From assembly GCA_021234155.1 (NCBI GenBank), contig JAJEKV010000054.1, forward strand, positions 6,123,962-6,187,961: a DNA stretch of 64,000 bases. Reading direction: 5' to 3'. The notes under the pieces were generated by a model, which saw only the letters and a program-made list of their open reading frames with translations, did not search any database and had not been told where the DNA came from. Below are positions 25,401 to 35,979 of this stretch, one piece after another. This DNA is from Isoetes taiwanensis. Its lineage: Eukaryota > Streptophyta > Lycopodiopsida > Isoetales > Isoetaceae. How positions within the stretch are numbered: position 1 is the first letter of the stretch; the number at the start of each line of letters is the position of its first letter. The position numbers and the translations under genes were made by a program.

Positions 25401-25740
25401 TTATGTCTTTATTAAGGTTTCGGAACATCTTTGAGAAGGTGGAACACAAGCCCTGCTTCTCGCAAATGCCCCAAGATTGCCCCGTCGCTCTCTGGAACTA
25501 TGGATTCTCGACCAATGCGGCTCAAAAGGGGTTTTTATTTTTCGGTGGTCCGATCCAATGATAAGCGCAAAGAGCTCCATCTCCAGAATAATGCAGACCC
25601 TACAAGCCCATCCAGACGGGTTTCTGAAGGAGACGGGTTTTTGATCCAATGATAAGCGCAGCAGCTCCATCTCCGAATAATGCAGACCCTACAAGCCCAT
25701 CCAGAGGGGTTTCTGAAGGAGACGGGTTTCTGAAGGAGCT
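25401..25740 (-). pseudogene. Chalcone synthase-like (type III PKS) fragment with internal duplication
   Basis: On the minus strand the segment encodes the type III polyketide synthase signature [16 protein letters not shown] near 25680, then in shifted frames [10 protein letters not shown] and F-H-L-L-K-D-V-P near 25430-25490. In chalcone synthases these lie in this order in the C-terminal half, so the fragment covers roughly 70 residues of that half. A 91-bp stretch is repeated inside it. Neither the catalytic Cys exon nor the end of the enzyme is present. It abuts a lectin fragment on the same strand. Confidence 0.75.
25552..25733. repeat. 91-bp tandem duplication inside the PKS fragment
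   Basis: Copies start at 25552 and 25643 (both GATCCAATGATAAGCGC...) and differ by a few bases and indels. A shorter repeat, TTTCTGAAGGAGACGGG, is repeated again at the end of copy 2. Confidence 0.9.
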
Positions 25741-25756
25741 CTGAATGTCACCGCTG

Positions 25757-26420
25757 TTACTTCGCCACAGGTAACCAGCACTCTGGCCCCTTTGCAAAAC
25801 TTATTTCAAGATTATTGGGTTTGTAGATGAGCGAAGCTTGCTTGCAAAGATCAGAACTGGAGGCTTTAACAAAATAAGGTTGTACTTTACCTGTTATGTT
25901 GAGATAGAAAACCAACCTGTTATGTTCAATAGTTGCAGTATAGATCCCATGTTCTCCAGTTGAAGAGTTTTTTCTGCTCATCACCATGGAGGGACTTGCA
26001 AGGCTCTGCCATGGGAGTATAACATCAGAAGGAAAATCAAAGCTTTGCCATGTCACTTGACGCTCATTGTTATACATTATCCATTGCCAGATTCGTTCAA
26101 CTCTGTAGAAGATACATTAGTTGAAGATTCCCAAATTAAACCTCATTTTTGAGCCCGAGTTCAAAAGTATAAACTTTGAATTAATTACGCGCCAAGCAAA
26201 TGTGGTGGATTTTTCTTTGGCAGCACATTTCTGCTGGGCAATCCAGACAGGAACACCGATGCTTACATTATTACTGCAACCCATATCAACTGACAAGTTG
26301 AAGTTTCCAAGATTGTTGTTGAACTCGTAAAATGCCAAACAAAAGGTCCCATTGTCGCTCTGCATCAGATCATTTCCTCCATACCCAGTTCTGAGGATCT
26401 GTATTTGCCTTCAGATCCAA
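25757..26420 (-). pseudogene. G-type (bulb) lectin domain fragment
   Basis: On the minus strand the first piece (about 26420-26117) reads D-N-G-T-F-C-L-A-F-Y and V-P-V-W-I-A-Q, and a second piece (26077-25757) reads T-W-Q-S-F-D-F-P-S-D and L-P-W-Q-S-L. These are consecutive landmarks of the mannose-binding bulb-lectin domain that forms the ectodomain of G-type lectin receptor kinases. A candidate acceptor (AAATACAG) precedes the first piece. The frame breaks near 26100, and no kinase domain is found. It is either a degraded receptor kinase or a captured fragment. Confidence 0.7.
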
Positions 26421-28127
26421 CATATTCGTGCAAATCTCGCGGCAATCGCTGGTTACGTCCCATAAGGAAGGCAATCTATTAGTAGTTAGTGATATAAATG
26501 AGAAGATAATATGATATGTCTTGCCTTCTGTTATCGAGAGGGATTGTTAGAATCTACAAATACAAAGAATAGGCTGGCAACAAAAATTATGCAACCAAGC
26601 TGTACTAGCTAGAGTTCCATATCCAAATATTCTACACACATGAAGTTAGAAATAAAAGCATGAAAAATGGTATAGAAGCTAATACAATCTATGTATTTGA
26701 TTAGGTGCTAATACAATCTATGTATTTGATTTATCGAAATACTTTGTCCGTGATTGTCATAATCAAAATATGCTGAGTTCCCAGTAGGCAGCCGTCTTTA
26801 ACAACTATAAGTTTTCACGGAAAGCCTTAATCAAAGGCCTGTAGAGCACTGAAGTTTTAAAGATCTAAACGAGTTTCAAATACTAAATCCAAAATTCAAT
26901 TGTGGGGAAGCTCCAGCCTTGATGTGCGGGCACCTAACAGAAGGCAACGAAATGCAGGTTCAAATTCTGCATGTTCTAGCATGTATAGACGAGTTAGGGA
27001 AGAGAAACGTTCGCGGCGGCAAGGCCGCCGCGATAAGTTTCTTGTATATATAATTGATATTTGACATAGGGAACCACCATGCATTTTGTGAAAATGTATG
27101 ATTGTTGAGTTAATAACCAACTTATAGGTTCAAATATCTTGGTCCTCGTAGATAAACAACGCAAGAAAGGCAGTACGTTGGAATAGGCGCATGATTCCGT
27201 ATAGCATAGTCAATTTGTATGTGTGTCAGATTTCACGAAGAAGTACAAAAGTACCTCGCATGTTAGAATCAGTCAAGAAATCTTTCCTTGTAAATGAGTT
27301 TGGGAGGCTCTAAACACTATACCCGTTATGCTACCATAAACATGCATAAACTTTTCAATTTATCATGTATATACATAGAGTACATAGAATTCATTCCTTC
27401 TTGCCTCCAAATAGGTTGGTATGTAAAGCTAGTAAGGAAACGGTACCGAGATCGCATTGTATGATTGAAAGGTTGGGATATTATGAATAGCTGGGTCATC
27501 TACACAAGATGAAAGAGTAAGAGAGTGAGTCAAAATGATATTTGGACATTTAAACAATATATTCTTAGACCATTCGCCAAAGATCTCCCAACATGAGTTA
27601 TTATACAGGTTAGCTTCCATCACATTCAAACCGCAAGTAGCTGATGGCTAAAACACAATGCACTATGTGGTTCAATATAATGCGTCGAGGATGAGCACCA
27701 TTTTCTTCTGCATTAGCAGACCATTATGATGGCAAGGAATAGCATCCATAAAATAGAGAATAGAGCACAAACAGCTGCAAAATGAAGCAATATATTTACG
27801 TATCAGTATATCAATATGCATAAATGCAATCTATAAATTCAAATTTCTCCATAAAAATACCAAAGTTTTACTGAATCTGGTCCCTGATTTGAAACTCTTT
27901 AATTCATTTTCTCCATGCCCTTGGTCCTTTATGATTATCTTCAATGTGTATCATCTTACATGCTCAGCCAGACAGAGAAGTATATATCTGCATAGATCAT
28001 TTTCATATACAAGGCACAAGCAAGATTGCCCATCCCAACAGGGCAAACTTGACCCCCATGTCCAAGTGACAAGTGTTCACTGGAGCTTTAAAAATTTTGA
28101 GGGTTTGGGACCTGATATAATTTCACT
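26421..28127. other. Intergenic DNA with one 29-bp tandem duplication
   Basis: A 29-bp unit (GCTAATACAATCTATGTATT...) is duplicated at 26678 and 26707. Apart from the GC-rich hairpin at 27003-27041 no feature is supported. Confidence 0.5.
27003..27041. repeat. GC-rich perfect hairpin in AT-rich DNA
   Basis: TCGCGGCGGC and GCCGCCGCGA are perfectly complementary around an AAG loop (27011-27033), and the flanks GAAAC and GTTTC add a further stem. The hairpin stands out sharply from the AT-rich surroundings. Confidence 0.85.
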
Positions 28128-29116
28128 CTAAAAGTCTGTATATTCATACCCTTTCCCAAGTAAATGAACAATGCTCTCCAGGTCATGTGTCTTTTTAACT
28201 TTTACAAGAGTTGCCACAGCCTTGTTCATGCAACGATGTGAAGCCTTAAACGCTAGATGCTTCACCTCATTTTCCCAAGCAATGCGTTTGTGCATATACT
28301 GCATTTTCAATCTATGTTTAATGCGACGCTTTTTCTCCATTGCTTTTGCTGCTTGTCTTTCAGCTTTTGGGTTCACTACCCCCCCAACTGAGTATTCTCC
28401 TAAGAACTTCAGTGGACTAGTCGCATGCAAAAAGTTGTTTTCCTCAAATTTCAGTAGCAGTTTTGAGACAATGAAATATGTTACTCGCTTTCCAACCTTT
28501 GCTGTTATTTCTTTGGGTCCAACAATCCCAAATAAGATGTCACTTCCATGACGGATGTATTTTACAACAATAAATTTGTCCAAATTTGCATCATCTGGGA
28601 TACCTGCTTTTATTTTTGGCTTCAGCCGCTTCTTTGGGCGTGGACTATCTATATCCTCTAAATTATCTGTTTCTTGTTCCTCTTCATGGAGGCCTCTGGG
28701 TGTTTGATATTGCTGTTTAATATGCTGAACTTCTCTGTCTAACAAATCAAGGTAGATATTGCACAAAAGGGGATACAAGTGACTATTATGTGGTGTAGGT
28801 CCTTGGCCAAAGAGTTGACTGGGTTTGTTTGTAGAGCACCGTGCAACATTTAAAATGCCTCTCAGTAAAGTGGTGAACAGCTCATCTTTAATCCTTGCTT
28901 CAAGAACTTCAAAAAGAAGTTTCTGGTTCAGACTTTCGAAGCATTTTGATACCTTGAATTCTAGCATCCATGAAATGCCCTTCCACGAGCGCTGAATCTC
29001 AAGAGCAGCTGTCTTTGGACCTCTGCCTGGTCGAAATCCATGTGAATGAAAGCTAAAAGTGGGGCTCAAATATATGTTCCAATACGATGTAGATTGCCTC
29101 CAGTAAAATTTCAAAT
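28128..29116 (-). CDS. Group II intron maturase / reverse transcriptase, nuclear type
   Basis: Maturases help organellar group II introns fold and splice. The exon opens after an acceptor (TTTTTTCCAG) at 29117 and carries the RT core: F-E-I-L-L-E-A-I near its start, H-G-F-R-P-G-R-G, then a fingers/palm segment (L-L-C-N-I-Y-L-D-L-L-D), and after a linker Y-I-R-H-G-S-D-I-L-F-G where an active RT would have Y-A-D-D. A basic C-terminal region (H-R-L-K-M-Q-Y) resembles the maturase X domain. The catalytic aspartate pair is gone, as in splicing-only plant maturases. A one-base excess in the A-run 29055-29058 (T-run in sense) separates E-P-H-F from the H-G-F-R frame. Upstream RT motifs 0-2 were not located. 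Either a nuclear maturase gene with an indel or a young pseudogene. Confidence 0.75.
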
Positions 29117-29131
29117 CTGGAAAAAACTATA

Positions 29132-29275
29132 CACCATACTGTAAGAGCAGAACAATAAACAGAATGCCATAACCGTAAGGGAACAAGTCACTTCTGTCAT
29201 ATCCACCATACTGTAAGAGCAGAACAATAAACAGAATGCCATAACCGTAAGGGAACAAGTCACTTCTGTCATACA
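29132..29275. repeat. 72-bp tandem duplication next to the maturase acceptor
   Basis: Two almost identical 72-bp copies (29132-29203 and 29204-29275). Each carries a possible minus-strand acceptor (CTGCTCTTACAG), lying in the presumed intron just upstream of the maturase exon. Confidence 0.92.
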
Positions 29276-30333
29276 AAACTGTACACCATGTAATAAAACC
29301 CATGCAAAGCTCAAACTGAAGACAATTAGCCAGAGTCTCATACGTGGCTCCTTTAATCTTGGTAACAGTCTCAATGCATCCTGCTATCCATGCTTGTTTA
29401 TCAATCTGGTAACCAAGAATAGAGGCCTCCCCGTATAATGAGTCCTGCTCTTCAATCAGGAAAAGAGAAGTTCTGTGGTCGTGATAGCTTTTATGTTTTG
29501 CTAATAGTTTGTCTTCTTATTTGAGTATTGCAGTGGATTGTAACTACTCTTTTGATCTATTTGCCTATTTTGAAATTCTTTGGACATGAAGAATAATGAC
29601 AATGAAGAAGAGATTGATGACCTCTGGAGATTGGAAGATAGACACAACATAAGACCTGATTAAATCAGGAAAAGTCTAGTTTATGCTGAACATGTTCCCA
29701 GGGGCAGGGGACTTGACATACATAAACTATAACAGAAACAAAATGACAACCCAAACAATTCCTGTCTGGAGGACATATTCTGCAGTGTCTACATTCCTGT
29801 GTAGGGAAAGGTGAACCCAGTGACAGTTTCACGGTGCACGGGCATGATCTCTTCCAATTAGGCTCTTCAAAACAGACTACTGAATCCCTCAACATTCTAA
29901 TACTAAGACCTTAGGGTTACATTTTAGGTGCGTCTCTTAGCTAGACCATCTCGAAAAATAATACCACCTCCAACAATTAAAAAGAAAGAAACAAGCAATG
30001 TTCATTACTCCAAAAATACATTGAACATGAGTTTTACTCTCTAATCACATACTTTGCATAATACCCAAAATGCTGTTATTTCTAATATATGTCATCCCAG
30101 CCTATGTTTCTAAATACTATTAAGTGTTTAAATTCGGACGAAGTCTTAAATTACTGAAGTTTTATATAACCCCTGAACTAATTCCATTCTGAGACAAGAA
30201 GGCCTCAACTTCAGCATATTAAATGGATACTGAAGAAAACATCTTGCAACCAATGGAAAACAAAAAAAGCAATTATACACATACTTCAATGATCCAACCG
30301 CAGTTCGGACCGAACGCAAATCATAAAACTCAC
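29276..30333. other. Presumed maturase intron(s), possibly with an unlocated exon
   Basis: A minus-strand open stretch at about 29280-29490 (containing L-Y-G-E-A-S-I-L-G-Y) could be an additional exon, but I found no homology or clear splice borders. The rest is AT-rich without features. Confidence 0.3.
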
Positions 30334-30530
30334 TTGGGTAATCGTTTTTTGATTCGTAGTCTTCCCAGGTCCGAAGGAACTGCTACATGTACCCAACGTT
30401 CGGCTGTGGCGTTGAAGGTCAAAGGCGAATTGACAGTGCTTGTTATCAACAAGGAAGTATTCAAAAATTCAGAGGAACGAAGGGGTAAACTGGCATTTCT
30501 CCGGCAGAATAACGCTCTCACAAGCGACAT
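30334..30530 (-). CDS. Candidate first exon with mitochondrial presequence for the maturase gene
   Basis: From the ATG at 30530 the minus strand encodes M-S-L-V-R-A-L-F-C-R-R-N-A-S-L-P-L-R-S, rich in Arg/Ser/Leu and without acidic residues at the start, as in mitochondrial targeting peptides. It ends at a strong donor (CCCAA|GTGAGT). The two-base phase left at the donor is compatible with the one base at the 28128-29116 exon acceptor. An in-frame ATG at 30563 is an alternative start. The longer upstream ORF includes a lysine run produced by a T-homopolymer at about 30727 and is not trusted. The link to the maturase exon is inferred from position and phase only. Confidence 0.4.
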
Positions 30531-31559
30531 GGTTAAACCCTTGTAAAATCTTGGACCAGGCATAAACGTAACCAAAAGTGCATTGTTACATTTGGAATAC
30601 TCGACTCGGTTTTTACTGAGTATAATCCGCTCGGCGGTGCCGCCAGCTGAGTATACACGCCAGCTGGAATTACGTCCAATAGGCGGCCTCCACGTCACAG
30701 CCACGTCATCCATGTTTATAATGTACCTTTTTTTTTTTTTTTTTTTTGAGCTCCCGCTATGGCGGATCTGACGCGTCTTGTTGGAGCTCCGGTGATGGCG
30801 CTGCGGTTTTGAATATCGTGGCGCTTGGTTTGTAGAGGATGACAAAGGTGTTTTAGAGTAATATTAGGTCGATTGATGATGGCTATAGTGATCATTTTGT
30901 GTTTTGTGCAGAGATTCTTGATCTGTTCTTCGGTGATGCTTGCATGTCTTTGCGCCTTCTTTCATAGGATCTTGGCGACCTTTATTGCAAGAAATTGTTG
31001 GCGGATCTTTACTGTGAGGTTTTGTTGGCCGATTTATGGTCATTTGGGGCAGATTTTTTACTTATCTTTGGTCTTAAGGGATATGTGGCCGACCTTGGTG
31101 ACTTTTGGGGCAGAGTTTAGTTCTTTGGCCGAGTTTAGCCAATCTTTGGCGATCTTTAGCGATCTTTTTGGCGATCTTTTGGCGATCATAGTGCAGTATG
31201 ATGTTTGTGGCAGTATCAATATGATGTTTATGGCGAATGCTTCAGATCAAGAGTCGTATGTTCAGATCGGAAAAACTTTTGTTGTGATCTTCGATCTTGA
31301 TCTTGCCAGATCTTCAATGGCGATTCTTTTGTAATGATAAACTTTGATGATAAGAAAGTCTTTTTGTAATGAGAACCTTTGATAACATAAACTTTGTAAT
31401 TTTTGAGCAGATTAACTGTGTAGTGGATAAAGTTTGTAATTTTTGAGCAAGATGAATTATGTTTGTGGTGGAGGTTACTTGAAATAATTTGAGCCTAAAA
31501 TAACAGTAATTCCAAGCTGGCGTGTATTACAGTGCATTTATTGGCTCTGGCGTGTGGAT
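30531..31559. other. Upstream region of the maturase gene; degenerate GGCGATCTTT repeats
   Basis: It holds a T-homopolymer near 30727-30747, and at about 30970-31190 short imperfect repeats around TTGGCGATCTTT on the plus strand. The 153-codon plus-strand ORF at 30873-31334 follows these repeats and has no recognisable domain, so it is not called as a gene. Confidence 0.4.
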
Positions 31560-31931
31560 TTCAAGGTATTAAACTCGTGGTATAGGGGTAACCCGTTGAA
31601 TACCCATATTCGACCTACAAATTCAAGCCTATATTACACAAGTTGAATACTTTCAAGGATTGAAAAACTCCTTCGCTTGAATAGTTTTCCAAAAAAAAGG
31701 GGGTATTAGACTCGTTTAAACTTGCGTTGCATTTTGTAAGTCGAATACCTAAGGAGGTATAAGATTCGTTTAAATTAACTCCACGTATTTTACAGGTCAA
31801 ATACCAAATACCACATGGACTATCTGATACCCTTTTTTTCTTTGAAATTCCAATATACCAAGGTATTAGGTTGTCAAAATCATATTCCACAAGTCGAATA
31901 CCCCTTTGCCTATTAGATAAGTCAAATACCC
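31560..31931. repeat. Degenerate tandem array of palindrome-ended units
   Basis: Four to five units start with GGTATTAGACTCGT-like sequence and end with its near inverse, AAGTCGAATACC. Clear starts are at 31563, 31702, 31755 and 31861, with matching ends near 31604, 31749, 31805 and 31902. Confidence 0.6.
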
Positions 31932-32515
31932 ATTTCAAAAAGTAAATACGTTATGTTGCATTGATTTCTTCGTGACATTTTATCGAGGAGAGATATTTAA
32001 AGTCTTCTTTACTTAATTGAAACCATTGATCATGATGTAGATCATCAACTCCACTATTTTGTATCCATATAAAGCTTCAAGTTGCGTGAGCATCTCAAAT
32101 AAAAGGAGCTTTGTATGAGCGCATTGAAAGGCATTTTAAGCGACATATACTTTAGCAATCCTGGCTTAGCTAGTGTTTCTTTGACCTGAAAAAGGGACAT
32201 GAAAACTCCACTCCCAAGTATGTAGGTGACAGATAGAATGTCCATAGGTTTGCCATATAGTTATTTGTCATTTCTTCCAACAAGCATTAAGGTTTAGTAT
32301 TAAGCTCAGGAGCATATTAGGTTTCTAAGTGTTTAGAATTAAATTCAGTAGTTAACATATTGTGAGGCATAGACTATTTATTTTTTAGAGAGGGGTATTT
32401 TAAAACTTTCTACAACATCAAGATTGCAAATAAACTCCCAACATATAATGCTTCAAGTTCCCCAACGTAACTTATTTTTTGGATATTTTTTTCTTACATA
32501 TAAGTAAACAGACTC

Positions 32516-32636
32516 TGATATGGTCTATGGGGTATGGATTAAGCCTCGAAAGGTTGGGGCCCATTGGATAACGATTTTCTTGAAGGATCCGCCATTTTGA
32601 TGTGTTGGTTATCACTAGAGATGCTAATGCGTAACA
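32516..32636 (+). repeat. TRIM LTR 1
   Basis: 121 bp, beginning TGATATGG and ending GTAACA, two bases before a TGGTATCAGAGC primer site. Confidence 0.85.
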
Positions 32637-32638
32637 TT

Positions 32639-32650
32639 TGGTATCAGAGC
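32639..32650 (+). other. TRIM primer-binding site 1
   Basis: TGGTATCAGAGC, complementary to the 3' end of initiator methionine tRNA. It is followed at 32654-32664 by GGTTCAATTCC. Confidence 0.85.
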
Positions 32651-32725
32651 TAAGGTTCAATTCCTCGTGGCGACATTGCTGTATTCCACATGTTTGAAGG
32701 CAAGCATCTCGAGGAGAGGAGGAAT

Positions 32726-32825
32726 TGATATGGTCTATGGGGTTGAGGCCCATTGGATAACGATTTTCTTGAAGGATCTGCCCTTTTGACGTGTTGGTTA
32801 TCACTAGAGATGCTAGTACGTAACA
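32726..32825 (+). repeat. TRIM LTR 2 (internal)
   Basis: It matches LTR 1 except for a deletion of about 21 bp after GGTCTATGGGG, and follows the purine-rich GAGGAGAGGAGGAAT. Confidence 0.85.
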
Positions 32826-32827
32826 TT

Positions 32828-32839
32828 TGGTATCAGAGC
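32828..32839 (+). other. TRIM primer-binding site 2
   Basis: A second TGGTATCAGAGC in the same relation to LTR 2 as the first has to LTR 1. Confidence 0.85.
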
Positions 32840-32969
32840 CAAGGTTCAATTCCTTGTGGCAACATTGGTGTGTTCCACATGCTTGAGGGCAAGCATCTCG
32901 AGGAGGGGAGGAATTGATATGGTCTGTGGGGGTATGAGATAAAGCCTCGTAGAGGTTGGGGCTCATGGT

Positions 32970-33089
32970 TGGTTGCACTAGCACCTCGAGTGATAACCAA
33001 CACACCAAAAAGGCAGATCCTTCAAGGAAATCGTTATCCAACGGGCCCAACCGTTCTAGGCTTTATCTCATACCCCATAGACCATATCA
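32970..33089 (-). repeat. TRIM LTR in reverse orientation at the right end
   Basis: Read on the minus strand from 33089 it starts TGATATGGTC and parallels LTR 1 to its end near 32970. It abuts the truncated direct LTR 3 (32915-32969) head to head. Confidence 0.82.
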
Positions 33090-33228
33090 GACTCGTTGAA
33101 ATTACTACCCGCTAAAAGTTTAATTGGACATGTGTGGAGGTTTTAGCCCATCTACCTAAGTAAGCAGGTGGATGCTCTTTAGAAACTGATGGGGCGAGGT
33201 GCATTATGGATATAATTCCACACGAGCA

Positions 33229-33336
<108 letters not shown>

Positions 33337-35979
33337 CCACGCCAACATGGCCGATGGTCCTATAACATCTCTAAAAGTAGCGCATTTTATCTCCGACTTT
33401 CTCAATTTCCTTCTTATAATTAGGGGATTGGCCATTTGTAGCTCTTCATTTCAGTGTGTGGATTTTGTTTCGAGCATTTTATTCAAGCGTAACTACTCCA
33501 TCTACTATTGGAGCAGGAGATGTTGCGATTGGATGGACATGAACTTGACGACTTGGTTAGGATGTCAAGGAGATCCGATAATTTTGGCTAAGAATTGAAT
33601 CCCGGTGGCATATATAGGGTCATGAGTCCTCTATCCTCCAAAACCATGGTTGCGTAATCCTCCTAATATATTCTTAGTAACCATTGGACAACAATAAAAA
33701 AAATTTTCTAATATAAAGTGTAAGCTCCAGTCAGATTTACAAACACAATATTAGATAATAGAGGAAATGACATGATACTACCTCTTAAGGGCAAAGCTCA
33801 TCACAAGAATGGGGTTGTCCTGAAAGCAAAAGAACTTTTTTGAGAAAGACTAAATGGTGGACTAGGAAGATATAAGAATGATCCAGTCTAAGCATTAGAG
33901 AATCCTCAATCTAGCAAAACACAAGTTCACGAATAGAAAGGAATTACAGAATAGAATAGGAGAGGATTTTAAGAAATCACCGAGGATTGAAAAATTATGC
34001 CAATTCAACCATACCTCAACACAAATAAATTAATTAGAGTATTAGAAGTATAATGGCCAGGAATAAGAATTGGACAAATCTTTGAAGCTGGGATCATTTT
34101 GGTCTCTACAGCTGGAACTAGAGCGGAAACGGCATCTGTTGTTAGTCACAAGTGTCAGAACTTGGTTACAAAAGTCCTAACGTTGGTCGATGACATCAGG
34201 CATTGCTGGCTTTGGTCGTTGTTGGCAATTTGCGAGCACATGTTTGCACTATTTTGTTGTCCAGATGTCCGCTTTTTCTTAAGGGATCGAGCCTCTTATA
34301 ATATAATAAAGATTTAATCTAGAAAAATTTGTATATTGAATATGCCATTTGCAAAGATGGGGCCAGGTACCACAAAAAACCCTTTTCATACACGCTTATC
34401 CATCCCTTTGCATGTATATACCCCAAAAAATATTTCTGCATATTCAAGACAGAAACTAGTAAACTTTTATATGTTTCTCTGCCCATAGTTAACTTTTTTA
34501 ATATATTTATGTACATCTTCTATACCCCTTCATATATTTTTTGTGTAACTAAGCCAATACATATTTTTTTTTTATGTACATATATATACACAAAGGTTAA
34601 TAAAAAATCCCTAAAAGTATTTGTCGGTGTTAACCACGCACTACAATGTGCAAACCTCCTTGGCCCTCTTGCCATAATTTTTTTTGCCCTAAAAAGATCA
34701 AAGATGAAGGGTGTTTGAGAGCGCCTTGGTTCATGATGAAAGAAAGGGCTATCAATAAGGTAAAATTCAGTGTATGAATGGCCAGAAGAGAACCTCCTTC
34801 AAAGAAATCATTGCTCACACAGGAGGTACTCCATCCCACAAGTGCTCAGTCTACCGCACAATTCCATGGTCAAGGGCAAGCTACTTTCAGTGCCCCGATA
34901 GATTTACCTTCTTTCTTTTTTGGTCCGCAGTAGCCTCTTGGGATCGGCACAAGCAGGTCTAGTACGTTTACCTTCCAAGACTGGGAGGATCTGCAAAGTG
35001 ATCTAGACCTACAAGTTTGATGTTTCCTGCTCACACTCAGGTACAATTATTCTGATGGAGAAATGACTACCACATCTACGATCGTATCTGTTATGAGATG
35101 GTCACATTTGTTACAGGCCTTGGCTCTAGAATCCTGATGGCCAATGTGGGGAACAAGTGATGCTTCTGGTGATAGACATCAAAGTCGAGTTACAACCACA
35201 AATGTAAGCATAGCGCTGAGGTGGGAGGGCGACCTTGAAAAAATGAACATACATCTTTACAATCCATGGCGCATCAAGAGCCGCAACATCAAGCTAGCTT
35301 AACAAGAGCCAACCGCCTTCAATATCTACTGCTACTAGGACCCTGAATGTGCATATTATAGTAGGACCCTGAATGTGCATATTATTGGGGTCGTATAGGC
35401 AGAGGTTAATGTCCATTCAAATATGGATGAGGTTTTGCATTCTGCACGGGCGTCATGCACATGAAGTTCAGTGGAGTTGTCTCTGCTACGCTTGTTGAAA
35501 AGGTTAAATATCTACCTACCTACCTACCTACCTATCTATCTTTAATCAAATTATCAAGCTCGATTAACCGAGCATAATATTATTTTTGCCAGAATCAAAA
35601 TTAAAGAAATGTTACCTGAAGTAGTTAAATCCTTTGGAACTTTGAACTTCATCCACAAATTTTCCTATGGAACTTACCCTCCAACATAAATCTATCGTCA
35701 TGCCACCCATCTTAGGTTGAGCTATATTACTCAAATCACCAATTTCTAATAAAATCACAATCTCATATCATAGAATTTTATGAACACGTGAGAACCAATA
35801 CAATCGTATCCAATATGCAAGAGTGCCTTATTTTATTTTAATCCTATAAAGCGTCAACATAACCTAGCAGGCCTTCTAGTTATAACTTAGAACCTTAACT
35901 TCTATGGGTTGTCTCAAGGAGATACATTAATTCTAAAAAAGCTCATTTCTAAACCACAACCATTAACCCTCGAATTTTA
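33337..35979. other. Intergenic DNA with two small repeats
   Basis: A 26-bp-period duplication (TAGGACCCTGAATGTGCATA...) lies at 35336-35385 and a (CTAC)n microsatellite at about 35508-35542. No gene recognised. Confidence 0.55.

Larger units (their letters stand above)
32516..33089 (+). mobile_element. TRIM-like miniature LTR element with inverted terminal LTR
   Basis: The order is LTR (32516-32636), PBS, short interior, purine tract, second LTR (32726-32825, lacking about 21 bp), PBS, interior, purine tract, the first 55 bp of a third LTR (32915-32969), and a full LTR in reverse orientation (32970-33089). The whole is flanked by the perfect 5-bp duplication GACTC (32511-32515 and 33090-33094). 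Thus both outer ends are the TGATATGG end of the LTR. There is no coding capacity. LTRs of about 120 bp, two tRNA-iMet primer sites and no ORFs match the terminal-repeat-in-miniature class. Confidence 0.85.

Noticed and set aside
26910..26993. tRNA-derived SINE suggested by GGTTCAAATTC at about 26957
   Set aside because: No convincing A box, tRNA-like fold or tail.
27003..28130. Helitron 3' end at the GC hairpin
   Set aside because: The CTRR is followed by C, not T, and no TC 5' end or repeated copy can be shown here.
30563..30845. N-terminal extension of the maturase presequence ORF
   Set aside because: It runs through a T-homopolymer that yields a lysine run and has no conserved features; the start at 30530 is more plausible.
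30873..31334. 153-codon plus-strand hydrophobic ORF
   Set aside because: It overlaps degenerate GGCGATCTTT repeats and has no domain or coding bias that I can support.
32654..32664. GGTTCAATTCC in the TRIM interior as a Pol III B box
   Set aside because: It matches a B box, but no A box lies at the proper distance; the nearest TGGTATCAGAG is only about 15 bp away and is the primer site.
32472..33050. 192-codon minus-strand ORF
   Set aside because: It is the translation of the repeated TRIM LTR units and shows no protein signature.
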